Assembly: GCF_016907015.1 (NCBI RefSeq)
Contig: NZ_JAFBBE010000004.1
Coordinates: 62,001 to 126,000 of the forward strand
Length of the DNA stretch: 64,000 nucleotides
Origin: Oceanisphaera litoralis
GTDB taxonomy: Bacteria; Pseudomonadota; Gammaproteobacteria; Enterobacterales; Aeromonadaceae
Direction: 5' to 3'
A program made the position numbers and the translations under genes. Below are positions 8,340 to 17,570 of the stretch, in pieces (the first letter of the stretch is position 1; each line of letters starts with the position of its first letter). Under the pieces are notes generated by a model. That model was not told the origin of the DNA. It saw nothing but the letters and a program-made list of their open reading frames with translations, and ran no database searches.

Positions 8340-9725
8340 TTAACGCTCACGCAAAGCGCCCTGCCTTGCTCTTAATATGGGTTTGAGCAGGTAGTCCAGT
8401 ACCGTTTTTTTACCCGTTATAATATCGACCCCGGCCTGCATACCCGGAATAATCCTGAGCGGCGCCCGCTCATCTCCCAGAAAACTTTCACTGGTACGAA
8501 TGGTCGCCAGAAAAAAAGTATTGCCTTCCTCATCCTGAATGGAATCGGCACTGATTTTCTCCACTTCACCCACCAGGCCCCCATAGATAGTAAAATCATA
8601 GGCAGTAAACTTGACCATCGCCTCCAGCCCCGGGCGTAAAAAGCCGATATCTTTCGGCTCTATACGGGCCTCTACCAGTAAAGTGTCTTCCAGGGGCACT
8701 ATTTCGACCAGATCCACCCCCGGCTGCACTATGCCCCCCACGGTATTGACGTTAAGGGTCTTGATGGTGCCTTTGACCGGAGAGGTCACCGAGGTTCGCC
8801 GCACCCGGTCCTGCAGGCCAACCTCTCCCTGCTGCAACTGAACCAGCCGGTTACGCCGTTCGTTCAGCTCCTTCTGCGCGTCGGAACGGAAGGTCAGCGC
8901 CACCTCCTTGCGCTTGAAGATGTTTTCCCGCAGGGAAGCGTCGAGCTTGGGCAACAGCAGGCGGGTCGACTCCAGTTCCCCCTGCATCTCGTTCAGCTGC
9001 CGTTCGAGACGCAGAATTTCCACCTGGGGCACTATGCCTTCCCGGGCCAGCGGACGGCTCATGTTCACTTCACGCGCGGCCAGCAAGACCCCGCGCTGCA
9101 GAGTACGTACCTTGGCATTGGTTTCTATGACTTCCTGCTCACGCTGCTCTATCTGATTGCCGAAAATGGATAGCTGGTTTTTGACGAAGCCCACTCGCTC
9201 GCTGAACAGGGAGCGCTGAAAATCAGGCTGCCCCGGATATTGTTCGCGAAAGTCATCGGGAAACTCGAGGTCGACTTTTTCAACTTTTACCTGCTCGCGC
9301 CAGGCCAGGCTCGCGTCTTCCTGAATATGAATCGAATTCACCTCGGCCTTTAACCGCCGCACATCGCCCTGCAAGGCGGCAATCTCCTGTTCCCGCTCCC
9401 GCAGATCCGACAGAAAACGAGTGTCATCGATAAGCAGCAGCGCCTGACCCTTTTCCACCTGTTGCCCTTCCCGGATATACAATTCGCGGACTATGCCCCC
9501 CTCCAGGTTGGACACCACCTGGATCTGGCTGGAAGGGATCACCTTGCCCATGCCCGAGGTCACCTCTTCCAGCTCGGCAAAATACGCCCATAACAAGGCC
9601 ACCATCACAAACAGCAGCATGCTCCACAGAAGAACTCGCGCCCCTCTCGGTGTATTCATCAGCACGGCGGCGGCGGTGTCGTTGGTATAGTCAAGCAACT
9701 CGGGGGCAAGTGTCTGTTTAGCCAT
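8340..9725 (-). CDS. lapC: LapC, HlyD-family membrane fusion protein
   Basis: 461 residues beginning MAKQTLAPELLDY. One membrane segment lies at about 33-53. It is followed by a biotinyl-lipoyl-like half motif (GGIVRELYIREGQQVEKGQ), a long coiled coil (about 110-290), the second lipoyl half, and a beta-barrel ending in the HlyD-type MQAGVDIITGKKTVLDYLLKP. It bridges the LapB transporter and the LapE channel. The ATG at 9725 overlaps the last eight bases of lapB (ATGGCTAA), so the genes are coupled. An open extension upstream of it runs inside lapB and is not credible as coding. Confidence 0.92.
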   Translation of the reverse strand: MAKQTLAPELLDYTNDTAAAVLMNTPRGARVLLWSMLLFVMVALLWAYFAELEEVTSGMGKVIPSSQIQVVSNLEGGIVRELYIREGQQVEKGQALLLIDDTRFLSDLREREQEIAALQGDVRRLKAEVNSIHIQEDASLAWREQVKVEKVDLEFPDDFREQYPGQPDFQRSLFSERVGFVKNQLSIFGNQIEQREQEVIETNAKVRTLQRGVLLAAREVNMSRPLAREGIVPQVEILRLERQLNEMQGELESTRLLLPKLDASLRENIFKRKEVALTFRSDAQKELNERRNRLVQLQQGEVGLQDRVRRTSVTSPVKGTIKTLNVNTVGGIVQPGVDLVEIVPLEDTLLVEARIEPKDIGFLRPGLEAMVKFTAYDFTIYGGLVGEVEKISADSIQDEEGNTFFLATIRTSESFLGDERAPLRIIPGMQAGVDIITGKKTVLDYLLKPILRARQGALRER

Positions 9726-11862
9726 TGCTGACCTCCCTGCTGCGCACCTGGCCGGATTGCAGCTGCTGCAACACCTGCGCCTTGGGGCCATCCGCCACTA
9801 TTCGCCCCTGCTCCAGCACCACGATCCGGTCAACCACCTCCAGCATGGAGGTGCGATGGGTCACCAGCAACAGTGTCTGTTCGGCCCTGAGCTTGAGCAG
9901 CTCCTGACGAATATATTGCTCCGAGCGGTTATCCATGTTGGAAGTAGGCTCGTCCATCATCAGCATCACGGGATCACTCAGCAAGGCCCGGGCGATGGCC
10001 ACCGCCTGACGCTGGCCACCGGACAGCTGGCGGCCGCCTTCGCCTACCTGTTTATCCAGACCATCGGGATCCTGGTTGGTAAACAGGGTCACCCCCGCCC
10101 GCTGAGCAGCTTTGAGCACCTGGTTTTCTTCCGCCAACGGGTTGGCAATCACGATATTGTCGCGAATGGTGCCGAAGAACAGGTTCACGTCCTGAGGCAC
10201 ACAGCCGATATTGCGCCTCAGTGTCGCCGGCTGCAGCTGGCCGATATCGATGCCATCGATACGAATGGCGCCGCCAGTCGGTTTGTACAGGCCCGCCACC
10301 AGTCGCTCCAGCGTGGTCTTGCCCGAGCCGATGCGACCGATAACGGCCACCTTTTCTCCGGCCTTGATATGCAGGCTCAGCTTGCTCAGCACATCATGCT
10401 CGGTGCCCGGATACCGAAAACACACCCGATCAAACCGGATGTCGCCGCTGAATACCGGATGATGAATAAAGCGCCGTCCCGCTTCCTGCTCTTCGGGCGC
10501 CGCCATGATCTGTTCCAGGATCCCCATGGCCGATCGGGCCTGGTTATAGCGGGTGGACAATACCGACAGCTGTACCATGGGGGCTATGGCCCTGCCGCTC
10601 AGCATCACCGACGCTATCAGGCCGCCCATGGACAAGTCACCGGCGGCAATCAGGTACACCCCCAGCACGATCAGGCTGATGGTGGTGAATTGCTGAGTCA
10701 CACTGGCCAGGGTGGATACCGAGTTGGTCAGGCGCCGGGTTTTCATGCCCCAACTGGCAATATGGCTCACCGCCTGCTCCCAGCGATGCTGGAATGCGCC
10801 CTGAGCACCAAACAACTTGATGGTTTCGAGCCCGGCAATACCCTCCACCAGGTTGGCGTTTTTCTGGGATGCCAGCCTGGCGCCCTCCTCGATACTGCGT
10901 TTCAGCGGCCCCTGCACCAGTGCGCTGAAGCCAAGCAGCAATAACATTGCGATAACCGGCACCCACACCATATAGCCGGCGAATACCCAGATAATCAGCA
11001 GAAACAACAAGGAAAAAGGAATGTCGACCAGCGCCGCCACCGTGGCCGAGGTCAGAAAGTCCCGCACCGATTCGAATTCCTGCAGATGCTTGGCGAAAGC
11101 GCCGGTAGAAGGGGGCCGGGCCTCCATGCGCATGCCCATCACCTTGGAGAAAATCTGCGCCGACAGCAGCACATCCGACTTTTTACCGGCCACATCGATA
11201 AAGTGACTGCGCAGCATACGCATCACAAAATCGAACAGAAACACGATGCCGGCGCCGATGGCCAGTACCCATAAGGAGTCGAAAGACAGGTTGGGCACTA
11301 TCTTGTCGTACACATTCATGGTGAACAGGGGCGTCACCAGGGCAAAAATATTGATCAGCAAGGAGCCTGCCAGCACATCCCGGTAGATGGAAGAAGATCG
11401 CCGCAAGGTCCCCCAGAACCAATGTCCGTCATGGCTGTCCAGCATCCTGGGGGAGCGTTCATCGAAGCGAAATTTAGGCTTGGTAAAAATAGCCTGACCG
11501 CGGTAACTGGCCGCGAGCTTGTCACGCGACAGCCACTGTTCGCCCTCTCCCGACGCCGGCAGCATCACCTTGAATCGTGACTGTTCGGGATCGGTTTCCA
11601 GCAAGACACTGGCGCCGCCGTCTTTCAGCAGCAGGATACAAGGCAGCAACAGGTCCGAGATGTCATCGAGCACATGGGTTGCATGATGCGACGACAAACC
11701 GGCCCGCTCGGCCGCCCGGGAGAACAGCAGCGGCGTCAGCCTGGCTTTCGGCAGTGGCAACCCGGATATCAGGGCCTCCCCCTGCCAGGGATGACCATAG
11801 AGTTTGGTCAGGAACACCAGGCAATGCAGCAAGGGATCCTGAAGCGATTGTGAGTCCTGCAT
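9718..11862 (-). CDS. lapB: LapB, type I secretion ABC transporter
   Basis: 714 residues. The first ~140 residues form a C39-peptidase-like domain; no catalytic Cys in the usual QX4DC setting is visible, so it is probably a non-proteolytic recognition domain, as in other RTX exporters. Membrane segments follow between about 165 and 450, then the nucleotide-binding domain: Walker A GRIGSGKTT at 509-517, signature LSGGQRQ at 613-619, Walker B ending DE at 637-638, and the VTHR H-loop. It drives export of the adhesin with lapC and lapE. It is first in the cluster. The upstream gap carries an 11-bp repeat array next to a candidate promoter. Confidence 0.93.
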   Translation of the reverse strand: MQDSQSLQDPLLHCLVFLTKLYGHPWQGEALISGLPLPKARLTPLLFSRAAERAGLSSHHATHVLDDISDLLLPCILLLKDGGASVLLETDPEQSRFKVMLPASGEGEQWLSRDKLAASYRGQAIFTKPKFRFDERSPRMLDSHDGHWFWGTLRRSSSIYRDVLAGSLLINIFALVTPLFTMNVYDKIVPNLSFDSLWVLAIGAGIVFLFDFVMRMLRSHFIDVAGKKSDVLLSAQIFSKVMGMRMEARPPSTGAFAKHLQEFESVRDFLTSATVAALVDIPFSLLFLLIIWVFAGYMVWVPVIAMLLLLGFSALVQGPLKRSIEEGARLASQKNANLVEGIAGLETIKLFGAQGAFQHRWEQAVSHIASWGMKTRRLTNSVSTLASVTQQFTTISLIVLGVYLIAAGDLSMGGLIASVMLSGRAIAPMVQLSVLSTRYNQARSAMGILEQIMAAPEEQEAGRRFIHHPVFSGDIRFDRVCFRYPGTEHDVLSKLSLHIKAGEKVAVIGRIGSGKTTLERLVAGLYKPTGGAIRIDGIDIGQLQPATLRRNIGCVPQDVNLFFGTIRDNIVIANPLAEENQVLKAAQRAGVTLFTNQDPDGLDKQVGEGGRQLSGGQRQAVAIARALLSDPVMLMMDEPTSNMDNRSEQYIRQELLKLRAEQTLLLVTHRTSMLEVVDRIVVLEQGRIVADGPKAQVLQQLQSGQVRSREVSNG

Positions 11863-11898
11863 GAGTCATGATGCTCTTGTTAGTAGCGCTTGGGTCTT

Positions 11899-11928
11899 AT
11901 TTTAGTGAAGTTATGGCGGCTGCGTTAA
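11899..11928 (-). promoter_or_regulatory. Candidate promoter of the lapB operon
   Basis: On the minus strand a TAAAAT hexamer (11899-11904) lies 18 bases after TTAACG (11923-11928). The -35 match is weak. The site is about 40 bases before the lapB start and directly abuts the 11-bp repeat array. Confidence 0.35.
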
Positions 11929-11929
11929 A

Positions 11930-11992
11930 ATGAGCAAGTAATGAGCAAGTAATGAGCAAGTAATGAGCAAGTAATGAGCAAGTAATGAGCAA
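11930..11992. repeat. 11-bp tandem repeat array (about 5.7 copies) upstream of lapB
   Basis: Five perfect copies of ATGAGCAAGTA occupy 11930-11984, followed by a partial sixth (ATGAGCAA). The array sits 68 bp before the lapB start and ends next to a candidate -35 element. A unit of 11 bp is close to one helical turn, so gain or loss of copies would shift upstream sites without rotating them much. Such arrays are prone to slippage. Confidence 0.95.
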
Positions 11993-12067
11993 ACAAACAG
12001 CAGATTGATAGCCAAACGACACTGCGCTGTACTGGTCGAGCATCAGGAGGAACGCAGAAATGCGAGC

Positions 12068-12094
12068 AAAAAAATACCGGCGTTGGGCCGGTAT
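12068..12094 (-). terminator. Rho-independent terminator after fba
   Basis: On the minus strand the stem ATACCGGC / GCCGGTAT with a five-base loop is followed by a run of seven T. It lies 25 bp after the fba stop. Confidence 0.85.
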
Positions 12095-12119
12095 GATTTC
12101 AAACTTGAAAGGCTAATAT

Positions 12120-13199
12120 TTACAATACGTTAACCGCATTCAGCTCTTTGAATGCCTGCTCCAGGCGGGCCATCATGCTGTTCTGGCCTTCGCGCAGCCA
12201 GACTCGTGGATCGTAATATTTCTTGTTCGGCTTGTCGTCACCGTCCGGGTTGCCGATCTGACCCTGCAGATACGCTTCCTTTTCCTTGTAATAGGCCATG
12301 ACACCGGCCCAGGTAGCCCACTGGGTGTCGGTATCTATGTTCATCTTGATCACCCCGTAACCGATGGACTCCTTGATTTCCTCGGCGGAAGAGCCGGAGC
12401 CACCGTGGAACACGAAGTTCAGCGACTTGGCCGGCAGACCGAATTTTTCGGACACGTACTTCTGGGAATTATCCAGGATCTGCGGCGTCAGCTTGACGTT
12501 GCCCGGCTTGTATACGCCGTGCACGTTACCGAAGGAAGCCGCTATGGTGAACTTGTCGCTGATGGCGCTCAGTTTCTCGTAGGCATAGGCCACGTCTTCC
12601 GGCTGGGTATAGAGCAGCGAGCTGTCCATGCCGGTGTTGTCGACGCCGTCTTCTTCACCGCCGGTGCAGCCCAGTTCGATCTCCAGGGTCATGCCGATCT
12701 TGCTCATGCGCGCCAGGTACTGGCCGCAGATCTCGATGTTTTCTTCCAGGCTCTCTTCGGACAGGTCAATCATGTGCGAGCTGAACAGCGGCTTGCCGGT
12801 CTCGGCAAAGTGCTGCTCGCCCGCGTCCAGCAGACCGTCAATCCAGGGCAACAGCTTCTTGGCCGCATGGTCGGTGTGCAGTATCACCGGCACGCCGTAG
12901 GCGTCGGCCAGGGCATGCACGTGTCGGGCACCGGAAATGGCGCCCAGAATGGCGGCCTGGTGACCTTCCAGCTTCAGCCCCTTACCGGCGAAAAAGGCGG
13001 CGCCGCCGTTGGAGAACTGGACCACCACCGGGGCTTTTACCCGGGCCGCCGCTTCCATCACGGCGTTAACGGACTCGGTACCCACCACGTTCACCGCCGG
13101 CAGCGCGAATGCCTGCTCTTTGGCGATGGCAAATATCTTCTGCATATCGTCGCCGCTGACGACACCCGGCTTGACCACATCTAGAATTCTCTGGGACAT
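12120..13199 (-). CDS. fba: Fructose-bisphosphate aldolase, class II
   Basis: 359 residues, the same length as the E. coli enzyme, starting MSQRILDVVKPGVVSGDD. It is the zinc-dependent class II type: VILHTDHAAKK carries the metal-binding His, and HGGSGSSAEEI and MNIDTDTQWA are phosphate and substrate loops. It cleaves fructose 1,6-bisphosphate to dihydroxyacetone phosphate and glyceraldehyde 3-phosphate in glycolysis, and works in reverse in gluconeogenesis. The ATG at 13199 is preceded by an AGGAGCAAG-type site; the open frame upstream to 13448 is antisense-like noise over pgk. It is last in the epd-pgk-fba cluster and is followed by a strong terminator. Confidence 0.97.
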   Translation of the reverse strand: MSQRILDVVKPGVVSGDDMQKIFAIAKEQAFALPAVNVVGTESVNAVMEAAARVKAPVVVQFSNGGAAFFAGKGLKLEGHQAAILGAISGARHVHALADAYGVPVILHTDHAAKKLLPWIDGLLDAGEQHFAETGKPLFSSHMIDLSEESLEENIEICGQYLARMSKIGMTLEIELGCTGGEEDGVDNTGMDSSLLYTQPEDVAYAYEKLSAISDKFTIAASFGNVHGVYKPGNVKLTPQILDNSQKYVSEKFGLPAKSLNFVFHGGSGSSAEEIKESIGYGVIKMNIDTDTQWATWAGVMAYYKEKEAYLQGQIGNPDGDDKPNKKYYDPRVWLREGQNSMMARLEQAFKELNAVNVL

Positions 13200-13269
13200 T
13201 ATCTTGCTCCTGTAGGATAAAGCAGTCGGCCGGCAACCGATGCCGGCCGATGTTAATCGGTAATAGGGG

Positions 13270-14433
13270 TTAACCTCTGGCTCTCTGCTCGAGCATGGCC
13301 ACCGCCGGCAGGGTCTTTCCTTCCACAAACTCCAGGAAGGCGCCGCCACCGGTAGAAATATAGGATATCTTGTCCTTGATACCGAACAGATCGATGGCGG
13401 CCAGGGTATCGCCGCCCCCGGCGATGGAAAAGGCGTCGCTCTCGGCAATGGCCCTGGCCACTATGTCGGTGCCGCGACGGAAGTTTTCAAACTCGAACAC
13501 GCCTACGGGGCCATTCCAGATGATGGTTCCGGCCTTTTTCAGGATCTCGGCCAGCTGTTCGGCGGAAGCGTCACCCAGGTCGAGGATCTGCTCGTTGTCG
13601 GTCACTTCGGACACCTGCTTGAGCGTGGCCGGGGCTGTCTCCGAAAACTCGGTGGCGGTACGCACGTCGGTGGGCAGCGGAATATCGCATTTGGCCATCA
13701 GTCGCTTCGCTTCCGGGATCAGGTCCGCTTCATAAAGCGACTTGCCCACCTGGTGGCCGGCGGCGGCAACGAAGGTATTGGAAATACCGCCCCCCACCAC
13801 CAGCTGATCGGCGATGCCGGACAGGGATTCCAGCACGGTCAGCTTGGTGGAAACCTTGGAGCCGCCCACTACCGCCACCAGCGGACGGGCCGGGTTATCC
13901 AGCGCCTTGGCCAGTGCTTCCAGCTCGGCAGACAACAGGGGGCCGGCACAGGCAACGGGGGCAAATTGGGCCACCCCATGAGTGGAAGCCTGGGCCCGGT
14001 GGGCGGTGCCGAAGGCATCCATCACGAACACATCACAGAGGGCGGCATACTGACGAGACAGGGCCTCGTCGTCTTTTTTCTCGCCCTTGTTGAAGCGCAC
14101 GTTTTCCAGCACCACCAGTTCATTGGCGGCCAGGTCAACACCGTTCAGATAATCTTTGGCCAGACGCACCGGCACGGACAGCGCCTGCTGCAGGTAGTCC
14201 ACCACCGGTTGCAGGGAGAACTCGTCGGCGTATTCCCCTTCGGTGGGGCGGCCGAGGTGAGAGGTCACCATCACCCTGGCACCCTGAGCCAGTGCCGCTG
14301 CTATGGTCGGCAGCGAGGCCAGGATACGGGCATCTGAGCCGACCTTGCCGTTTTTAACCGGCACGTTCAGATCGGCACGGATCAGCACCCGCTTGCCGGA
14401 CAAGTCGAGTTCATTCATTTTGATGACAGACAT
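13270..14433 (-). CDS. pgk: Phosphoglycerate kinase
   Basis: 387 residues, equal to E. coli Pgk. Signatures are [12 protein letters not shown] near the N-terminus, the VTSHLGRP substrate loop, [11 protein letters not shown], and a C-terminal nucleotide site ending GGGDTLAAI and [10 protein letters not shown]. It converts 1,3-bisphosphoglycerate and ADP to 3-phosphoglycerate and ATP. The ATG at 14433 has a GAGG site seven bases upstream; a second ATG five codons in (MNELDLSGK) is possible. It lies 53 bp after epd and 70 bp before fba on the same strand, the classical cluster. Confidence 0.97.
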   Translation of the reverse strand: MSVIKMNELDLSGKRVLIRADLNVPVKNGKVGSDARILASLPTIAAALAQGARVMVTSHLGRPTEGEYADEFSLQPVVDYLQQALSVPVRLAKDYLNGVDLAANELVVLENVRFNKGEKKDDEALSRQYAALCDVFVMDAFGTAHRAQASTHGVAQFAPVACAGPLLSAELEALAKALDNPARPLVAVVGGSKVSTKLTVLESLSGIADQLVVGGGISNTFVAAAGHQVGKSLYEADLIPEAKRLMAKCDIPLPTDVRTATEFSETAPATLKQVSEVTDNEQILDLGDASAEQLAEILKKAGTIIWNGPVGVFEFENFRRGTDIVARAIAESDAFSIAGGGDTLAAIDLFGIKDKISYISTGGGAFLEFVEGKTLPAVAMLEQRARG

Positions 14434-14486
14434 TAGACGTCCTCTATATTGCTGTATTAGGGTCTGTTGACCTTTCGAGATGATTG

Positions 14487-15506
14487 TTAATTCGTGTCGG
14501 CAGGCGTGAGCCAAGCCAGGCTGGTATCCAGCATCCGGTTGGCAAAGCCCCATTCGTTATCGCACCACATCAGCATCTTGATCAGGTTGGCGTCACTGAC
14601 CCGGGTCTGGGTGCCATCGATGATAGAAGAATGGGGATCATGATTGAAGTCCACCGAGACCAGCGGCGCCTCGGTATAGCCGAGAATGCCCTTGAGCGGC
14701 CCGGCGGCGGCCTCGCGCAGCACCCGATTGACCGCCTCGACCGTGGCCTTGCTTTCCACGATGACGCTCAAATCCATGGCGGTGACGTTAATGGTGGGCA
14801 CACGCACCGAAATGGCCTCGAACTTGCCGGCAAAATGCGGGAGTATGCGCTCAACCCCCTTGGCCAGCTTGGTATCCACCGGAATGATGGACTGGCTGGC
14901 GGCGCGGGTTCGGCGCAGATCGGGATGATAGGCATCGATCACCTGCTGATCATTCATCGCCGAGTGAATGGTGGTGATGTTGCCGCACTTGATATTGAAC
15001 ACCCGGTGCAGGGTCTCAATCACCGGCACCACGCAGTTGGTGGTACAGGAAGCGTTGGACACCATGGTCTCGTCGCCGGTCAATTGCCGGTGATTGACGC
15101 CATAAACGATGGTGGCGTCCAGATCGTTGTCGCCCGGATGGGAGAACAGCACTTTCTTGGCGCCGGCCTTCAGATGCAGCCGGGCATCGGCTCGGCTGGA
15201 CAGGACGCCGGTGCATTCCAGCACCAGATCGACGCCCAGTTCAGCCCAGGGCAGCCTGGCCGGATCGGGCTCATGACATAGGCGGATGATATCGTCTTCA
15301 ATCTCGAAGGCGCCCGGCAACAGCTTCACCTCGCGGCCGAAGCGTCCGTGGCTGGAATCGTAACGGGTCAGGTGAGCCATGGCTTCTGGCTCGGCCAGTT
15401 CGTTGATGGCGACAATCTTCATATGCCGGTGCAAATCACGTTCGTAAAACGCCCGTAATACACTGCGTCCGATACGGCCGTAGCCGTTAATGGCGACTCG
15501 AATCAT
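14487..15506 (-). CDS. epd: D-erythrose-4-phosphate dehydrogenase
   Basis: 339 residues, the same length as E. coli Epd. It has a Rossmann start ([19 protein letters not shown]) and the catalytic Cys in SNASCTTNC. It belongs to the GAPDH family, but the sequence details (the [12 protein letters not shown] and [17 protein letters not shown] segments) and its place directly before pgk and fba indicate Epd, which makes 4-phosphoerythronate for pyridoxal 5'-phosphate synthesis. A glycolytic GapA role is less likely. The start at 15506 lies just after a short gap and a terminator that separates it from the small gene upstream. Confidence 0.93.
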   Translation of the reverse strand: MIRVAINGYGRIGRSVLRAFYERDLHRHMKIVAINELAEPEAMAHLTRYDSSHGRFGREVKLLPGAFEIEDDIIRLCHEPDPARLPWAELGVDLVLECTGVLSSRADARLHLKAGAKKVLFSHPGDNDLDATIVYGVNHRQLTGDETMVSNASCTTNCVVPVIETLHRVFNIKCGNITTIHSAMNDQQVIDAYHPDLRRTRAASQSIIPVDTKLAKGVERILPHFAGKFEAISVRVPTINVTAMDLSVIVESKATVEAVNRVLREAAAGPLKGILGYTEAPLVSVDFNHDPHSSIIDGTQTRVSDANLIKMLMWCDNEWGFANRMLDTSLAWLTPADTN

Positions 15507-15633
15507 TTACTCTTGTTCCTGTGGGCATAAAGGCGGTACCGGGTATTTCCCTTCCGATACGGAAATCAGGCACAAGTCTAACGGGGATTGAAACCAAGGG
15601 GAATGGCTGGGGAAGTGATGGCGCCCTAAAAAG

Positions 15634-15660
15634 GAAAAACCCGGCTACCAAGGCAGCCGG
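15634..15660 (-). terminator. Rho-independent terminator after the small gene at 15685-15852
   Basis: On the minus strand the stem CCGGCT / AGCCGG with an eight-base loop is followed by GTTTTTCCTTTTT. It lies about 25 bp after the small ORF stop and upstream of epd. Confidence 0.7.
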
Positions 15661-15684
15661 AGGAGTCATCACAACAGAGGGAAA

Positions 15685-15852
15685 TCAAACGCCTTCCAGC
15701 TCGACTTCTCGCTGGTCGGTACGAACAGGGTCGTCGGCTTGTTGCTGCAACCAGCGCAGCAACTGGGCCGGATAACAATCATCCGCCGCCGACATGCAAG
15801 GCGGTAACGACAGGTGGGGGGGCATCATCTGCGGCACATAATCCATATCCAT
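15685..15852 (-). CDS. Small hypothetical protein, 55 residues
   Basis: The likely start is the ATG at 15852 with GAGG eight bases upstream, giving MDMDYVPQMMPPHLSLPPCM at the N-terminus. The frame stays open up to an ATG at 15906, but that one has its purine site directly against the codon. The protein is acidic with a Pro/Met-rich first half and a helical second half (CYPAQLLRWLQQQADD), and has no signal or membrane segment. It has its own terminator and lies between the MFS gene and epd. I do not recognise a family. Confidence 0.5.
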   Translation of the reverse strand: MDMDYVPQMMPPHLSLPPCMSAADDCYPAQLLRWLQQQADDPVRTDQREVELEGV

Positions 15853-15972
15853 GATCTTGTCCTCGCTGGTGAAACAAACCTCAAGTTGACCGTTACAATT
15901 TAACATCTCCTGTTGACGGCATTATGACTGTATAACAAACCCGCAGCTTATGCGACCCGACGCGGCCGCCAT

Positions 15973-17346
15973 TCAGTGCGGCACCGGCGCCTCTGTATCG
16001 GCCCGGGCTCCGGGCTCGGGCTCGGGCAAGTCCAGTTCCATCTGGCTGGCCTGTGCTTCGGCGATTTCCTCGGCTTCCATATGCGGAAACACCTCTTCCA
16101 TCGGGACTTCCACAAACTCTTCGTTTCGAGGATCCAGCTCGACAATAATACCGGCCGTGTCCGCAGGGGTCTGGATATAGTGGGCCTGCTCCAGCACCGG
16201 TACCGACTTGCTGCGCCATTGCCAGATCCAGCTGTAGGTTCCCAGTATCAGCGCCACCCCGGCACAACCATAGTAAAGCCCCTGAGCCCCCAGCCAGGTC
16301 ATCATGCTGGAGCTGAACAGTGGCCCCAGTGTGCTGCCCAGGCCGTAACTCAGCAACAGGGTGGTGCTGGCCGCCACGATATGGTGGGCTTCCATTCGGT
16401 CGTTGGTAATCGCCACCGCCACCGGATAGATAGCCGCCACCATGCCCATATAGAGGGAAGAAAAGCCGATCAGCAGCCACAGGTGCAGGTGCCCCAGCAA
16501 CACCACCCCCAGGGCACTGCCGACAATCAGCGCATTGAGCCAGACCATGATTTTGCTGCGGTCGAGCCGGTCACATAACCGGCCCAACGGCCAGGCAAAC
16601 AGAATAAAGGTAAAGACCGAGGCCGCCATGAAGTAGGAGAGCTGATCCACCGGCAGGCCCACCTCGATGGCATAAACCGGAGCCATGGAATAGAAGCTGC
16701 TGATCAGGATCCCACTGCACAGGGCCGCCAGCAGTCCTATCGGTGCATCCTTGATAATGACTTTGACGCTGATACGTTCGCTGTGCTCTATGGTCGGTGC
16801 TTCTACCCGACTCAGCGACAGCGGTACCAGCGCTGCGGTCAATACGATGGCGCCCAGGGTAAAGGGCACAAAGGCCGCCGGATCGGTCAGGCCAATCAGC
16901 AACTGGCCGGCGGTCGCCGCCAGATAGGTACAAATCTGATAGGTAAAGAACAGCGTGGCTCTGTGTTCATTGGTGGCCACGGCACTGAACCAGCTTTCAA
17001 TCACCACGAAACTGCCGGCTACCGCTATGCCGGCAAAGGCGCGTAACAGCGCCCAGATCCAGATACTGTCGGTCAGCGGAAAAATCAGGGTGGAGCTGGC
17101 CAGGAAGGCACTGAACACGGCAAAGGCTCGAATGTGCCCCACGCGCTTGATTACCCGGGGGCCATACAGGGACCCAAGCACAAAACCCACCGAGTAACAC
17201 ACCATGATGCTGCCGATCAGCGTCGGCTCGACTCCCCTGAGCCCCAGGTTGACCCCGAGCAGGGTCATGACAAAGGTGTTTCCTCCCATCAAGAGGAACA
17301 CACTGAAAATCAAGGCGGAAAGAGAGATAACCAGACGTTTGATCAT
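15973..17346 (-). CDS. MFS transporter, YcaD-like, with long acidic C-terminal tail
   Basis: 457 residues with about 12 hydrophobic segments between 8 and 385. The MFS loop motif appears as GSLYGPRVIKRVG in the first half and PLGRLCDRLDRSK in the second. The pattern resembles the YcaD/YfkF-type transporters; the substrate is unknown. The last ~70 residues are a hydrophilic Glu/Pro-rich tail (for example MELDLPEPEPG) that should lie in the cytoplasm and is not usual for the family. The gene stands alone on the minus strand, 224 bp after the glcB end, with the glcB terminator in between. Confidence 0.85.
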   Translation of the reverse strand: MIKRLVISLSALIFSVFLLMGGNTFVMTLLGVNLGLRGVEPTLIGSIMVCYSVGFVLGSLYGPRVIKRVGHIRAFAVFSAFLASSTLIFPLTDSIWIWALLRAFAGIAVAGSFVVIESWFSAVATNEHRATLFFTYQICTYLAATAGQLLIGLTDPAAFVPFTLGAIVLTAALVPLSLSRVEAPTIEHSERISVKVIIKDAPIGLLAALCSGILISSFYSMAPVYAIEVGLPVDQLSYFMAASVFTFILFAWPLGRLCDRLDRSKIMVWLNALIVGSALGVVLLGHLHLWLLIGFSSLYMGMVAAIYPVAVAITNDRMEAHHIVAASTTLLLSYGLGSTLGPLFSSSMMTWLGAQGLYYGCAGVALILGTYSWIWQWRSKSVPVLEQAHYIQTPADTAGIIVELDPRNEEFVEVPMEEVFPHMEAEEIAEAQASQMELDLPEPEPGARADTEAPVPH

Positions 17347-17500
17347 GAACGGCCGCTGTGTGAATCACTGAGTGGGATGGCTGTCAGATTGACAGGAAAC
17401 CCAGACGGTTAACAGCCCGGATATGCTTTTTTATCCGGCGTTGATCACGAATATCACACATGAGCGCATCCGTTTTATTCTTGACCGATGACGCATAAAA

Positions 17501-17527
17501 AATCCCCGGACCAGCCGGGGATTTTAT
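17501..17527 (-). terminator. Rho-independent terminator after glcB
   Basis: The stem AATCCCCGG / CCGGGGATT (17501-17523) has a five-base loop. On the minus strand it is followed by a T run, 44 bp after the glcB stop. The plus-strand side also has ATTTT, so it may act weakly both ways. Confidence 0.85.
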
Positions 17528-17570
17528 CAGCAACCGTTATCGACTGCTTTTTATCAGCAACAGGGAATTA

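Noticed and set aside
11930-11992. Tandem ATG-containing repeats as a translated leader peptide
   Set aside because: An 11-bp period changes frame at each copy and hits TAA quickly. The array lies upstream of the minus-strand lapB, where the repeat has no ATG.
14487-15506. Glycolytic gapA instead of epd
   Set aside because: Length, internal motifs and adjacency to pgk and fba fit erythrose-4-phosphate dehydrogenase better.
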